DNA from: Talinum fruticosum
Taxonomy: Eukaryota > Streptophyta > Magnoliopsida > Caryophyllales > Talinaceae
Direction: 5' to 3'
DNA length: 64,000 nucleotides
Assembly: GCA_021018815.1 (NCBI GenBank)
Contig: JAITYX010000010.1
Location: 7,865,001-7,929,000, forward strand
Part shown: positions 40,101-53,400 of the stretch, one piece after another
Position numbering within the stretch: the stretch's first letter is position 1
Layout of the letters: each line of letters begins with the position of its first letter
Position numbers and translations under genes: made by a program
The notes under the pieces: generated by a model
Seen by the model: only the letters and a program-made list of their open reading frames with translations
Database searches by the model: none
Told to the model about the DNA's origin: nothing

Positions 40101-43100
40101 AAAGTGTTCAACAGTTTATTCATCACATTGTATCTTGAAAAGATTCACAGTTAACTGTCTACATAGAGCAATCTGCAAGCAAATTAACTGTGTTCGAGTC
40201 ACAAGGAAATACAAAAGACATGAGTAAACAATTCTAAAACATGTGACAAACTCAAGCACAGGTACTCACAAGATTGTCAAGCTCCTGATCTCTCTTCTGA
40301 AGCTCTGCTCTTAATCTATTATTCTCTTCAACCTGTCAAATTTTTACGTTATAGCTTAGAAACCAAAAACAGAAAAGGAAAGCACAAGAAGGCCTCAAGC
40401 ACATCACAAAGATAATCCATTCAACTAGACAAGAAATATCTCTTTGGACTTTGGAGTCTTTGTGGAAGACTGGGAGTTGAGAAAATCAGAGCAAGAGCTA
40501 AACTTGTCCATTGGCAAGTGTTGTTCAATCATTCGCATATATCATTGGTTAGCGGGACCTCTGTTTGTTCTTCTTCTAAAATGTTTGAATTCTTGAGAAT
40601 AAGAGTATCTCAGAGTGACACCTTTTGAACAGAGGTCATTACTGGAGATTTATGTGTAAATGGAAGTAGAAGACTAAAAGAAGTACAAAAAACAGAAAGG
40701 TCACCAAGCTGTTATGTTGGAAGGATAGAACCATGATAGATTTGCTGCTTTTCCAAATAAGCATGAACCCTTTCACCAAGGTATAGAATGAGCATAAAAT
40801 TGCTCATATTATCAGCACTCAACAGCAAAGATGGTCCAATCAGATAAAGTCGAAAACCTGCTGTAGTGGCATAAATGTGATTGACAAAGTTATCATCAAA
40901 AAGAAAATTAAAACAAACTGTCATTGACAAAGTTCCACAAGTCTCCCAACACTAGGACCGAACAAGTGGAGTCCCCGAAGTTTCACAAATGTTCATTGCT
41001 CTTTACAGACAATTTCTTCACTTGGAAGCCCATCCAAAGGTAAAAGGAAGAATAACCAGGTTTGAAGCAGCTGCTAATAGAATTTGATCAAGCAACACAA
41101 ATAGGAGGGTTTCACCAGGATGAATAACGTCAAGCCCTCATCGAGGCACCTAAATTGTAACCATTCAGAGCCCAGTGATCCTTTACCAGAAACCACGCAA
41201 ATCAGCTATGTATAGCTTCAAATAAACAGGAAACAGACATAAACAATACTTGGTTTAGTTCCAGTTCTCAAAAATGTTCAGAACTGAAGCAGAAAATAGT
41301 ACCCAGATGACATTGTACAAACGAAAGCAGATCTTTGACCTTCTCATTCTTGATTCTACAAACTAAGATACAAAAACTGCCATACGATCCTGATGCCAAT
41401 AATAAACAGATATAGGAGAAGAAAAATAAAGGATTATGGCTTAAAAACTTTTTTTTATTTTTTTTTCCCATTAAAAAGGGTAATCTTTTAGGTTACTTAA
41501 AGAGTTATATCTTAGGCCTACTACTTCCTTCCATACTATCTTCATTTTTCCTAGGTGAATCTTAAGTGTAACTCTAATACTTATTTTAGTTATTACAGGA
41601 GATAACTTTTTTCAACGAAAATAAGATATAGACTAAAGTCTGTGGTTAACTTGATTTCCAAGGCTTACTAGGGCAGTAGGGCTATTTCACTTGTGTTTAC
41701 TAGTATTTTGGAGGAATTGGATAAAATCACAAAATTGTCCAGCAAGTTTATTGCTTTTCTTCGGCCATGTGAATGTGTAGATGTGAGTAAATCTCTCAAA
41801 AGAAAAGGTAGAACTCCCAAGTCATCCATCTTTTTGCATGTCATTTCATTTTTTTATCATTTGTTTTATCCTCCACCCCAATCTCCCTAATTTCTCATCA
41901 AAAATTCCTTAAAATCCTAACCATACCCTAGTACTCAAATTAGCCACTGTCCTAAATAGGGTACAAAAATGAAATACCCAACAATAATTCTACTTAGTCA
42001 GATTTATTCTCTGGACATGCCCCACCCCCCCATTTCCAGAAAGCCTGTGAGTTCCGAGTTTTGATTCTCCAATTATCTTACTCACTTACCGCACTTCCTC
42101 CTCTTTCTTTTGAACACTCAGCCTCGGCGCCAATCTCCTTGCCGAGAGCATGCAACCACTGCATCTTTGTCCCTCCTTTCCCCAACCCCCCGCCAAAAAA
42201 AAAAAAAAAAACATTGACCCCTTCTTCTATCTTCCCCTCCTTATTACCACTATTTCCCCACCACTACCGTCACCATTGGCACGTAATGAGCTATTGCAAA
42301 CCATTATCATGGTCATCAAAAATGTTTGTCCATTTTAAATCACTATTATCACACAAAGTAAGAGGTGTCCCTCCCTTGGTTTTGTTCATACAAATTTCTA
42401 ATGTGGGACTAAGTTTCCTTACTTATACACGTGTAAATTTTGGAGCATTATAAACTCTTAGGCTTAAAGAACACTATGTCCCTACGGCCTCAGAACCTTG
42501 CCAGGCAAAGCAGGATATTAGAAGCAGAAAGCCACCATGTTGTTGCCACTGGTCTCATCTAGTATGCACACAAATAGATCACAACATGACTTTACTATAT
42601 AAAGGAATTGGCACTAATACCAAATGAAATTGAGCACAGTGGTCAAACAAAACTCGCAAAGGTGAGAAGTCCTACAATTGTGCCCGTTATATGTCCTCCC
42701 TTGAGCCAAAAGTGTTCCCCAGCCCCTATTGCTATCTTCTCATTCATAGAGGTTCTTAACATATTACTTTCTATTTCACAGTGAAAATAAACTATTTTCA
42801 TTTTTCTTCCATGGAACATCACAATAATAACATTATATTACTAGTCACTAGATTAACCAACCAAAAAAGGTTAACACATAACACTCATTTGATTCCGCAC
42901 AATATAGTAAAATCCACCTGTCTGCTCAGTGAAACTTGCATATCCCAAAATTTGTATACATATTGTACCTAACATTAGAAAGTGATACTTGATCTAGGAA
43001 TACTGAGACAAAATTACCCAAATCTTAATTTTTCTAATCGCTGGTTCAATCTTCTAAAGACTGCGAAAATAAGAGAATGAAGTGAAGGGAAGCACGAAAC

Positions 43101-43746
43101 AAGGACTGGAATTAGCCTTCCTATGTGTCCTTGACATACATAATTATGAGTTTCATTTTCATCCAAACAAGACCCATCGCAGGGAATTTAAAGACGAATT
43201 TCACTAACAAGCATTTCCATCAATTCCTTTCATTTCTGTGAAGTACTACCTACTCATCTCCACCAAAAATAAAAAAAGGAAAGTCGTCATTTTCCCTTTT
43301 TTTCCTTACAATGAATTTCCCTCACGAACGTTTCCATCAATTCTAAGTGAACAAGTTCGCTTAACATAACAAATTTACTCATATTCATTAGCAATTAGTT
43401 TTGCAAATGATACTCAAGTGTGAACGAATCAGCGCTATATGCCTGGGCAGCGTGAAAATCAAACGTTTTCCACACGTTCAGTTCATCGCAAATTTAGCAG
43501 TTACTACCATCAAAAAATGCTTCCCATAATAAAGGATTCAACAAAGAAGTTTCGTTCCCAGTAATCTCACTATCACTAATAAATATTAAACCGAAACTAA
43601 TCTAAACAGATGAGAGAGAAACAGACCTGTTGGTGGATTGTAGCCTCGGCTGCTTCGACAGCTTTCATAACCTGAAACAGACTGCTATCTTTCGCGTCAT
43701 TTATAGTTAATCCTCCGAATTTATCAGCCAATCTACCATTCTCCAT
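28124..43746 (-). CDS. Coiled-coil protein with C-terminal AIR9-like (A9/Ig) module
   Basis: I do not know a name for this gene. Twenty-one exons: 43627-43746, 40270-40332, 39444-39742, 39229-39328, 39058-39120, 38899-38958, 38650-38754, 38249-38359, 35286-35327, 35048-35158, 34808-34974, 33487-33761, 33285-33406, 33150-33192, 32965-33056, 32594-32641, 31878-31948, 31384-31503, 30208-30308, 29886-29931, 28124-28183; about 739 aa. It starts [20 protein letters not shown], then coiled coil ([19 protein letters not shown] and exons 5-8), a Ser/Pro-rich linker, and an Ig/A9 repeat ([20 protein letters not shown] ... [19 protein letters not shown]) like the microtubule-associated AIR9. A segment resembling the AIR9 C-terminus follows, then a basic tail [10 protein letters not shown]. 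Exon 16 is one base out of phase unless an acceptor 5 bases further in is used. A cytoskeletal role is inferred from the A9 similarity only. Confidence 0.85.
28938..29468. mobile_element. hAT-type MITE in the last intron of the coiled-coil/A9 gene
   Basis: The left end GGCCATGTTTGGCAAATAGC and the complement of the right end (GGCTCTGTTTGGTTTGGTTG) are similar, and inner segments around AGCTGTTTGA are also inverted. GTTTGG-type termini are common in plant hAT MITEs. No exact 8-bp duplication is visible. Length about 530 bp, non-coding. Confidence 0.55.
29279..29326. repeat. (TAG)n/(TAC)n/(TAA)n trinucleotide repeat
   Basis: About eight TAG/GTA units run into CTA-type and then AAT units, inside the hAT-type MITE. 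Confidence 0.85.
35956..37400 (-). mobile_element. 5'-truncated L1-type LINE remnant in intron 8
   Basis: On the minus strand the element ends with CTTTTCCTTATC followed by a poly(A) of about 15 (poly-T at 35957-35971 on the + strand), typical of plant L1 ends. At 36956-37192 the minus strand encodes a stretch ([15 protein letters not shown] ... LLGKWLW) matching the region after the reverse transcriptase in plant LINEs. Further pieces are broken by stops. The reverse transcriptase core is absent, so it is 5'-truncated. The left boundary on the + strand is firm; the right one is approximate. It has the same orientation as the host gene and accounts for half of the 2.9-kb intron. Confidence 0.7.
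40333..43626 (-). other. Large first intron of the coiled-coil/A9 gene
   Basis: About 3.3 kb between exon 1 (CAACAG/GTCTG) and exon 2. It is AT-rich with polypyrimidine and poly-A tracts. I see no second gene and no clear transposon. Confidence 0.6.
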
Positions 43747-44337
43747 CTTCGATAACTTGGGAATCTAGGGTTTTTTGGCTCCTCTTATGCCACAACTCGA
43801 GCGAAAAATCAAAAATAATTTACGAAACCAGCTCAAATTGACGACAATGGCCGATCATTTACTCAATTCTTCAATCAAATTACATAGAATCAAAGGAAAA
43901 CAAAACTCAACAACAGTGATAAGTGCAAGACGACGAAATCGCCTTATTTGAAGAACAACGCTCTAGCAACAGTGATCCCTCCGTCCCTCCCTCTCTCTCT
44001 CTCTCCTCGCTCGATTTCTCTCTCCTCGTGTCGATTCTGCAGAGATTACAGAGTGCTGGGGAATGAATACCTAATTGACTTAATGAATAAATCGTCAAAT
44101 GCGATGTTATTTTCATACATCGTCATTCAAATCAATTCATCGAAAATTCGAAAGGGACAAAAAGGAAAAAGAAAACTCCACTTATACTTACGCCACCTTT
44201 CTTTTCCTTTTTTTTTTTTTTGGTGTTGGGGGTCCTCTTTGGCTTTTTTTTGGGTTGGGGGAGAGGCGCGTTACTCCCTCGACTCCCGTGTACGTGGATT
44301 TGGTGAGAAAAGCTTCATCCCCACCCAAACTATCATG

Positions 44338-44392
<55 letters not shown>

Positions 44393-45370
44393 TTTTGACT
44401 AATATCATACGTTAACTGCTACTCTGATGATTTAATGATATTTTATCACATTAAAAATAAAAATTTACCAAAAAGAAGAAAAAAGACGCATACACATCTA
44501 TTAAACAGCTTTAAACAAAGTGTCGAGTTTTAACATATGGATACTCGCACATATGCTCATCTCAAAGTAATTAACCTATTTTTTGTGAGATATGGATCTA
44601 ACTTGGTGATAATAAGTGACATTCGAATTATTATTGTATTTTGATATGTTTATAGTCAAAACCTTTAAATTTATCAACTTTTTTCCCAGCTTACTTTATA
44701 TGCTTGTTAGAAAGTTTGTACTCACAACTCTCTATGTCCCGCAATAGTAGGATCGCGGGAGGAGTTGTTGCATATAATCTTTGTGTCTCGTGTGGACATG
44801 AGAGACAAGTTTTTGTCTTTTATTCATATGTATCCTCTAAAGTGAATAAAACATTAAAAGATTGTGAGAGTATAAAGAGGGTAGAAAAAGAATGACATTA
44901 GAAAGTTAAAGTTGTTAATTACAAGCAAAATAGATTATTAATACAGGGACAAAATATATATATAAAAATACTTCAAAAAATTTCACAACTAAATTGATCG
45001 AATATGATAAATAATTTTAAATAGAATAATTTATCTATTAAAATTACAATAACTTAAGAATGTACATAAATATAATTACAATGCAATGATGTTGGATATA
45101 ATTATAAAAAAAAAAGTCATTTATCTTTTTGTATACCGAAACCGAGTGTAGAGAATCCATGTTAGAATATTGGATTTCTATCATTTACATCATATTGGTC
45201 TTACGATATCCTCTGATAGGATAGGACCAGGACGTCTCATTCCTGAATTTGTATAACTCAAAAATGCAAACGCCGAAAAAGAAACAAAAGAACCGAACCA
45301 AACCGGTCTGACCCAATTGTTGGGTTCACGGTTCACGGTGCACCCCATCAAAAGCACTTCACTTACTTTA
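43747..45370. other. Divergent intergenic region between the coiled-coil/A9 gene and proteasome beta-5
   Basis: It holds the 5' leader of the minus-strand gene, with a CT/GA-rich tract at 43988-44015, and the upstream region of the plus-strand beta-5 gene, about 1.6 kb in all. A (TA)n array lies at 44342-44389. No gene is visible. Confidence 0.5.
44342..44389. repeat. (TA)n microsatellite
   Basis: About 23 TA units in the divergent intergenic region. Confidence 0.95.
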
Positions 45371-46157
45371 CGAGCTGAGATGCACAAAAGCAACAAAGAG
45401 AGGTGAGAGCTTTTCTTCTTCTCCAAGCACCTGATTTCGTCCGTTTCCCTCTCCTCTTGCGCGAGTTCTGCTACTCAGCTGATCTAGTAAGTGTTTTTCG
45501 ATGTGGGTTCCTTTTGTTTGGTATTTTTCCCGATTCATTTGAATGTCATGTATCAGCATTTCACTCTATCTCGCTAAAAACGGATAAATAATTTGAGTTG
45601 GGGTGGGGTTCCATAAGAGTTTCTGTATGTTAGAAGGAGGTACTTTGTTTAAGATTTTTAGTATTTTGTTTGTGTATTTGTGTTTCTTTGCGTGTTCTTG
45701 ATGCGATAGATGCCGTTCATTTATGATGGCTAAACCCTAGTAGTGGATCGATGATATTTGCCGGAATTTGCGCATATTTTTTGATTGATATCTGGACGAA
45801 TGTTATTTCAAATACCCATTTTTGGCAATTGAGATGGATTGGTTTTATGATTAGATGAGATTCATGTGTAAGTCTATGCACTCCTGTGTTGATCATAGAT
45901 TTAAGAGGTTTCAATTAATAGTTGAGGTGGGGATTAGGGTTTCAGCTACTTAAAATCATCAAATAGCTGCCCAATGCTTGTATTTGCATTTGATTTTGAA
46001 GGCTGTTTGCTTTCAGATTTTAAGCATTCAACACCAATCTTATGTTCAATGGAGTTATATGTGCTAAAAAATCAAGCGAGTTCTTACCCCGTAGAGGGGC
46101 TTTGTCTTGTTGATTGGGGTGTTCTTATTTGTCTCTGTTAGGTTTGTTAGGTTCAAT
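45371..46157 (+). other. 5' leader of proteasome beta-5 with a probable intron
   Basis: A strong donor CTA/GTAAGT sits at 45487. Acceptors CTGTTAG at 46141 or GTTAG at 46150 lie just before the ATG at 46158. A 5' UTR intron of about 650 bp is therefore likely. Confidence 0.5.
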
Positions 46158-49100
46158 ATGAAGCTTGACACCAGTGGTCTTGAATCAACTGCTTCAGTTT
46201 TCGGTATTAGTAATGGCCTCCCATCTGATGCCTTGCAAATGACCCCGTCATTTGAACTACCCAATGCTATCGATGTAAGCTTTGCCGTATTTGTTACATT
46301 TTATTCGTTTGATCGGATCAATACCATTTTCTGTTGTCCTGAAAAGTATATTGGCACTTCCTCTGCAGTTTGATGGTTTTCAGAAAGAGGCCATACAGAT
46401 GGTTAAACCAGCTAAGGGAACAACTACTCTTGCTTTTATTTTCAAGCATGGAGTCATGGTTGCCGCTGATTCCAGAGCTAGCATGGGAGGATATATATGT
46501 ATGTTGTCCTATAAATGTTGAACATGATGCCCATTCCGTTGGCCTGCTTTGAGTGGCATTTGCCCAATTTATTATTCGTACCCGAGAGTTGGTGGCTTTA
46601 ACTAGCGAAAGTTTGTTATGTTTTGATCTGTCTAAATCTTGATTTTTCTAAACTGATTTCTGATAAGATTCATATTTCAAAATTTGCAGCTTCTCAATCT
46701 GTGAAGAAAATTATTGAAATCAACCCATATATGCTTGGCACAATGGCTGGTGGAGCTGCTGACTGTCAGTTTTGGCATCGCAACTTGGGTATCAAGGTGG
46801 TATTCGTTACATTATCACTGTTTGAACCCCTCCCTGGTGGGTTTACTTCTGTACTATAAGGATAATGGAAATATTTTATTTCATTTTATTTTTTGGTTTA
46901 GTGTGCTACAATGGCAGTATAATGGGGAGAGGGGAATCAAACCTGGGACCTAATATGCTCAGGGTTTCGTTGAGAACGAAAATATTTATACTTCCCATGT
47001 TTTTGTTTTATCATCTTTGGTTGTTTCCCCCATATTTCTGTTGATCCATGTTTTATTGCTGTTTGTAATGACAAGAAACATGCTGCTATGAATGAACTGA
47101 TGACAATGGCTGTTGAATAAAGGATCTGAACTAGCCCATATCTAACTGACCATAATTTTATTGGAAAGGCTCCATTTATACACTCCAATATTTGTAGTCC
47201 TTCTCTTCATTTAGCATGTTGGTTTCGTAGTCAGTCACCCCCCTTTCTAAAAGTAAGATTTAGAAGTGTGCCACTACTTGCCACAATGTGAAGATACTTT
47301 GGCAGCTTGCAGAAATGTGTGCATTATCCAACAGTGTTGGGAGAAATCTGATTTCTCTTCTAGTCAATTTGATTTTCTGTGACTGATATATACGGAATAT
47401 ATTTGAGATCCTTTTACCATATCGAGGATAGTAGTAGACTACAAGTGATATTCCATCCTAAGATTTTTTTTTGTTTGGGGGGCACTAATAGCTTCATGGT
47501 GAGAACTTTTTAGTATGTTGTCCATACCCTGTCCCAGGCTTTGAGACACTTAAGTGCATTCGCGAGTTTCTGACTAACTTAAAGTGCTTCAGCTGATTTT
47601 TGTTATCACCGAAAGCCACAGTAGTTGGGAGGTATCCCTCTTCAAATGAGCTAACGATCTGCTTTTGTGACTCCTTAGTGCCGGCTGCATGAACTCGCAA
47701 ACAAGCGAAGAATTTCTGTCACAGGTGCTTCAAAATTGTTGGCAAATATTTTGTATTCTTACAGGGGCATGGGACTTTCTGTAGGAACCATGATTGCTGG
47801 ATGGGATGAAACGGTATGGAACCATTTGTTATTTATTACGTTTAAACCTATATTGAGCAATCATAATTACAAGATTTGTATTGTGTGTTTACAGGGTCCT
47901 GGTTTGTATTATGTAGACAGTGAAGGAGGAAGGCTCAAAGGAATGCGATTCTCAGTTGGATCTGGTTCACCATATGCTTATGGTGTGCTTGATAATGGGT
48001 TCGTCTCCTTTGCTTATGCTTCTGTCATGTTAATTTCCATTAAGTATCACCATAGAGGTGGTATAGTGGCATTTGATCCACCGCTTTACGAGGGAGGTGG
48101 CAGTTTATGTTCTCTGAAAGTATGTCCCATGAGTGATGGGACTCCTAGGTGTGATATGTAACACCCCTGCTCCCTCACCAAAAAAAAGAAGAAAGAAAGA
48201 CAAAAAGAAAAAATCATAATGTAACTTAGGTTGAAAATTGCCCCAACAAAAAAAACCTTATCAAAAGAAAATTGCAATAAAACAAAAACTTAAAATTAAA
48301 AATTAAAAATTTATTTGATAAGGTGGTATATGGCGAGCATGGGTTTTCTTTTGGGTCAATTTGCATTATTTGCTACATCTAGTAAAATTGTGTGTGTGTG
48401 TGTGACTTATGTATATATGAGGGAGGTATGTGTTTTGAGCTCTGTTTAAGCTTGAGTGGAGTGAGGACTGTGACTTGTGAGGAATATTTGATGTTTCAGA
48501 GGTTTTCAGGTTTGACGGTAATTGACAAGATGCTTAAACATGGATAAGGTAAGATCAAAACTATAGGGTAGATTAGATTGAGATCGGTAGTGATTTGTAT
48601 CAATGTATGTGTAATATCCTGTGACATGGAGTGGCCACTGGGCTGTCTTATTGACCCCGTCAACAGTCCAGGATAGTCCTCCAGCTGTGTGGCTCAGCGT
48701 AGGCTCTGAACTGGCCTGGTTTCATTGAGGCCTGTATTTTAGTTTTTTCCCCTGTAAAAACTAGTAATTTTGCGTGGCTCCCGCCTACACGGTTTGATCT
48801 AGGGCTGAGTTGATGTGCCAAAATTGAGGCAAGAATTAATTTCCTCAGAACCCAACTTGATATGGCTTATTCTCAAATCTCATTTAGTGACTTATTCGCT
48901 ATGCACACCTCTGTTCACTTTACAATATCTATTCTTTCTTTTGTCTCTCTTCCAGGTACCGCTATGATATGTCAGTAGAAGAAGCTGCAGAACTAGCTAG
49001 ACGAGCTATATACCATGCAACATTCCGTGATGGAGCTAGTGGTGGAGTTGTCAGTGGTATGTATTCCTGTCTCTCTCTTATTCGCATGTATAATTCTATT

Positions 49101-49291
49101 TGCTTATGAACACTAATGGTACTTGCTCTTGCTTAATTATCCCACTTGGTGTGGTTCCAGTCTATTATGTTGGACCAGATGGATGGAAGAAACTCTCTGG
49201 AGATGATGTGGGCGAACTCCACTACCAATACTACCCCGTTGTACCAGCCGAAGTAGTAGAGCAGGAGATGGCTGAAGTAAGTGGAGCTTAA
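46158..49291 (+). CDS. PBE1: 20S proteasome subunit beta type-5 (PBE)
   Basis: Catalytic beta-5 subunit, the chymotrypsin-like protease of the 20S proteasome. Seven exons: 46158-46274, 46369-46498, 46690-46796, 47679-47813, 47895-47998, 48956-49056, 49161-49291; 825 bp, 274 aa, the usual plant length. The N-terminal propeptide ([16 protein letters not shown]...) ends at KG before the mature TTTLAF. Counting that Thr as 1, Asp17 (AADSR), Lys33 (SVKK) and Met45 (LGTMAGG) are in place, the catalytic and S1-pocket residues expected for beta-5. The third and fifth introns are about 0.9-1.0 kb. The frame is intact and all splice sites are GT-AG. Arabidopsis has two copies (PBE1, PBE2), so the symbol names the family rather than a strict ortholog. 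Confidence 0.96.
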
Positions 49292-50348
49292 GAGCAAGGA
49301 AAGACAAGGGAGAGTACATGTCAGTGGATGTGGATTGCCAGAATGAGGACACTCCCTTTGCTACCCACTTTGTGATTTTCGTTTTTCTAGTTGAAGAACT
49401 GCAATCTCATGTTTATTGTATCTCTCGCAACTGATCTTTAGACATTGACACAGTATTAGTGACTCAGATGTGTAATGAGTTGGTTGTCTATGGTTCACTT
49501 AGAGATTTACCAGTGAATGTTGATTCATGAACGTTTTGCTGGAACCGCAAAAGTTAATGCAATACCGTTGGACCAAAGAAAAGGGCAGGAGCATTAAGAG
49601 CATTGGTGTATCTGAAATCTAAGATAGCAATGTTGTTTCCCTCCCCCCAAAAAAAAACCCCTTTTTCCTAGATGGCATTTAAAGTTTTGTATGATATAAT
49701 TTTATAGAATAACTAAATTATATTTAATGTTTGGATATTAGATTAAAATAAACTATATTTAGGAGGCTTTGGACGGTTATATAATTATAAACTTGGACGT
49801 CGATGTAAATCTAAGTTAGTTTTAAGTTAAAAGGAATAAGCCCTAAATTAGTCATTGAAATTGACAATCCTAAGCAAAAGATGTACATCAAACAATGTTC
49901 TATTTTTATAAATCTTATTTTTAATTAATACGGAGTAATGTTTGATCTTGAAAAATAACGATTTACTTGAGAAGACGGACATTCAACATACACTATGTTA
50001 GATTCCTTGACGTTAGAATTTTATCCTATTTTAATGTCTACTAATAAATAGTATTATATTATATTTCTTTTAGTAAGATTTATATAATAGATGCCAGAGA
50101 GAGCTAATTAATGTTGAATAAAATTGTCCCTTTATTTCTTGGAAAAAAAAAAAGAAGGTATTGGGACAAGGATTAATTAACTGCATTGACACTCAATGTC
50201 CGAATGACCCCAAGGCTAAGCAATAATTCAAACCATACAGAAGATTTTTGTTCCCTGGCCTTGCTCTACATTCCTTCCCCTTTCGTCAACCCATTTCCCA
50301 TTAAACAAAACTGCCCACACCTGAATTGCCACCCTTCAATCAACAATT

Positions 50349-50397
<49 letters not shown>

Positions 50398-50409
50398 AGA
50401 GAGAGAAGA
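49292..50409 (+). other. Beta-5 3' flank and MO25 promoter/5' UTR
   Basis: No gene. It includes a short Stowaway-like scrap (ATTAATACGGAGTAATG near 49926) and ends in the GA tract of the MO25 leader. Confidence 0.5.
50352..50391 (+). repeat. (GA)n tract in the MO25 5' leader
   Basis: About 20 GA units ending 18 bases before the ATG, with further GA-type bases up to the start codon. It is probably transcribed as 5' UTR and could bind GAGA-type factors, but that is inference. Confidence 0.9.
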
Positions 50410-53400
50410 ATGTCGTTCTCATTCTTCAAGGCTCGGCCGAAAACCCCACAAGAGGTGGCAAGGGCCACCAAGGAAAGCCTCATGGCCCTCGATACCGCCA
50501 CTATCGTTGAGGTTAAAGCCCTCGAAAAGGTGTTCATTTCTGATTTCTCTTCATTCATCTCCACCCCTTTGGTTTTGGATCCGATTATATTTTTTTGGGT
50601 TGATTTGAATTATGTAAAAGATTCAACCTTTAATGACTTTTTCCTGTCCCAATTTTGGATTTGGCCCCTTTTTGTTGCCAATTACAATGCCTTGTTATGG
50701 ATTACTATGCTATCTCACAGCGAACCCATTTTGAAGCCTAAATTCTGATCCAAGATGGTTAATAAGATGGAAATCATAGTTTATGTACATCTGGGCATTT
50801 CGAATTTTGGATTCATTGGTGGAATTTTCAAAAGTTTGCATTTTGATCGTAATTGGATTTCTGCTGGGAAGCTTGTGGTATTGGTTTAAAGTGGAATCCT
50901 TGCCCTATGAATGTGGTTGGTTGAATGTTGATCGCTTGCTATCATAGTAGGAAATCTGATAGGAGCAAGTTGTTTCTTGTACCATTCACAGCTGGAGAAC
51001 TCAGTGAGATTTTGCTCATATTGGAAATTGATAATGTTGAGGGAAGGCTTATTGCTAATGTTGAGCTGTTTACGCAATTTTTGTTTGAGATGTACTGGCT
51101 CTGTATGTTAATTTGTCTAATATCTTGCTCACATTTTAGTGTCTTCCCTGGTCAGATTTTGGGTTGATAACACTGGGATCTGTATTCAGTAATCCAGTCA
51201 TAGAACACAATTATTTGTTGGGGTCATATTGGGCCATAGCGGAACCTTGTGTTTTGGGTCGAAAAGTGGGAAATTCAGCTTATTCTTTAGAATGGTTGAT
51301 CCTAGTTCACTTTTGTCTTTTCCTTGACTTACCGAAAATGTGGTCCTTTTTAGTTTGGCTTTGATAAAAGGAGAGATTTATGCATATTTTTCCTTTGCAT
51401 GGTTTTCTTCTCGAAGGGAAAAAAATCCTTGAATTGCTGAAACTGTCGGAGCAGGGTGTTAGCAAGCATTGGGCATCCATTGTGACAGGAAAACATTGCT
51501 TAAGAACTAGAGGGGCAGCTCCAAAACCGTCTTACTAGTGTAATTATTGGCATTGCCAACTGAAACAGCTCTACTGTACTGGAGCAGGGACAAGGAACTT
51601 TTGATGCTCTGAGGTCATAAAATACTGGGAGTTGTTTAGGAAAATGGGAGTGGTTAGGATTTTAGAGGATTAAAAGCAATAACTTAAAGTGTATAATAGG
51701 GTGATGTGAAGGAATGACAGATGTTGGCCACAGAAACGGTGGAGATAGGTCTGAGGAGCTAGGTAAAGAAATACTGGTATAGTTTCTAGTTGTAGTTCTT
51801 TGCTGAATCTGGGGACAGGTGGCTGTGAATGATTTGGATATTGGACCCTCAAATTTGTAGCTTTCTACAATGATTCTAGCCAATTATTTGGTAAACCTAT
51901 AATCTTATTTAGCAATGTTATTGTATACAAGCACTATCAAAGAGGTATCCTGAAAGCATTTAAATTCTTTTTGTGCATGGTTTAAGCCCATTGGTCCCTG
52001 CTATGATATGTTGGCTCTGATGGACTAGTACTCGCAAACTCATTCAAGCATGATTGATGCGGTTAGAAACTTCATACCCCCTTGCCATGCCTCTAACTGT
52101 CAACTATGCTGTGAAAATGTAGATAAGTGTGCTATTAATATACTAGTTAATTTCATCCTTTCTTTTTCTTTTGCTATTCCTTCCACAATGTATACTTGAA
52201 TTGATCCTTTCACATATGCTGTTGTATGGGCTTTGATCTCTTTTTGCTGAAATCTTCTTTGAAATACAATGCTCAAAGCAACACTGTTTAAAAATAAATT
52301 CTCTAGTTGGCGTTGTCCACCATTATAATCACTGGACTGTTTGTTGATTACCACATAGGCATTGGAAGAGGTTGAAAAGAATTTTTCGACTATGAAATTC
52401 ATGCTTTGTGGAGATGGCGAATCTGAGCCAAACACAGATCAGATTCTACAGCTTGCACTTGAACTGTGTAAAGAAGATGTGATTCCTCTAATAATTCACA
52501 AGCTACTCGTATTTGGTTGGCAAGTAAGTCATGCAAAAGAACTCTGCATCTGTCAGATATATGTTGCCTTGATTGCCCACTTACCATTAAGTATATGATG
52601 CAGGCGAGAAAAGATTTAGTCCTCTGTTGGTCTGTATTATTGAGACAACAAGTGGAGACCACATATTGTTGCGTGGAGTACATCGAAAATCATTTGGATT
52701 TACTAGACTTCCTTGTAGTGTGGTATGCCGAGATGGATCTCTTTTCTTGCTCTTCTCCCTACCTTTTTGTCTGTTTTTGTTTGTGCTGGAATTTTCTTTC
52801 TTCTCCTCTTCTTCTTTTTTTGGTGTGGGGTCCTTTTTTTTTTGGGGGGGCAGAGGGGGTTGTTAGGTGTGTGTGTGTGGTTAGGCTCTTCTTGAAAATG
52901 AAATTCCAAGTGAGCATTAATATTAGTGACATCTCTGAATGTCATTTCCCTCTGATCTATGCTGAATATGTGATTCGATTTGGTAGGCACTTTCCAACAT
53001 CCTCTGCAGGATTTTTCAATCTGGACAATTTGGGCCTTCTTTGTTATTGGTTGTTGCCCTATAAATTTCTTGCATGAATGAATAATATTGGATATCATGC
53101 AAGTGCTATTCGCAAACAGGCTCTCTGCTTATCTGGACTACCCAAACTTGCTCCAATTTCCAAATGGATCTATACTAGGCGGGCTTTGTTTATTTTTGTT
53201 GGAAGAGCTATCCTTTAACTAATGCTGGCGTTGTTGAAAGTGAAGGATTCATGATTAAGTAATCTTTTGTATGTCTTTTGAAGTTTAATCGACATTTTTC
53301 TTTTTTAAATTATAGTAATAGATTTTCTTTGCTTTCTTTGTCAGCTATGACAACAAAGATGCTGCGTTGACTTGTGGGAGTATGTTGAGAGAATGCATCA

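Noticed and set aside
44704..44895. 63-codon plus-strand open frame in the intergenic region
   Set aside because: Short, low similarity to anything, no splice context or promoter; not supported as a gene.
48157..48240. TGTAACACCCC string in a beta-5 intron, like an LTR start
   Set aside because: No matching LTR end, target duplication or similarity to the LTRs at the left edge was found.
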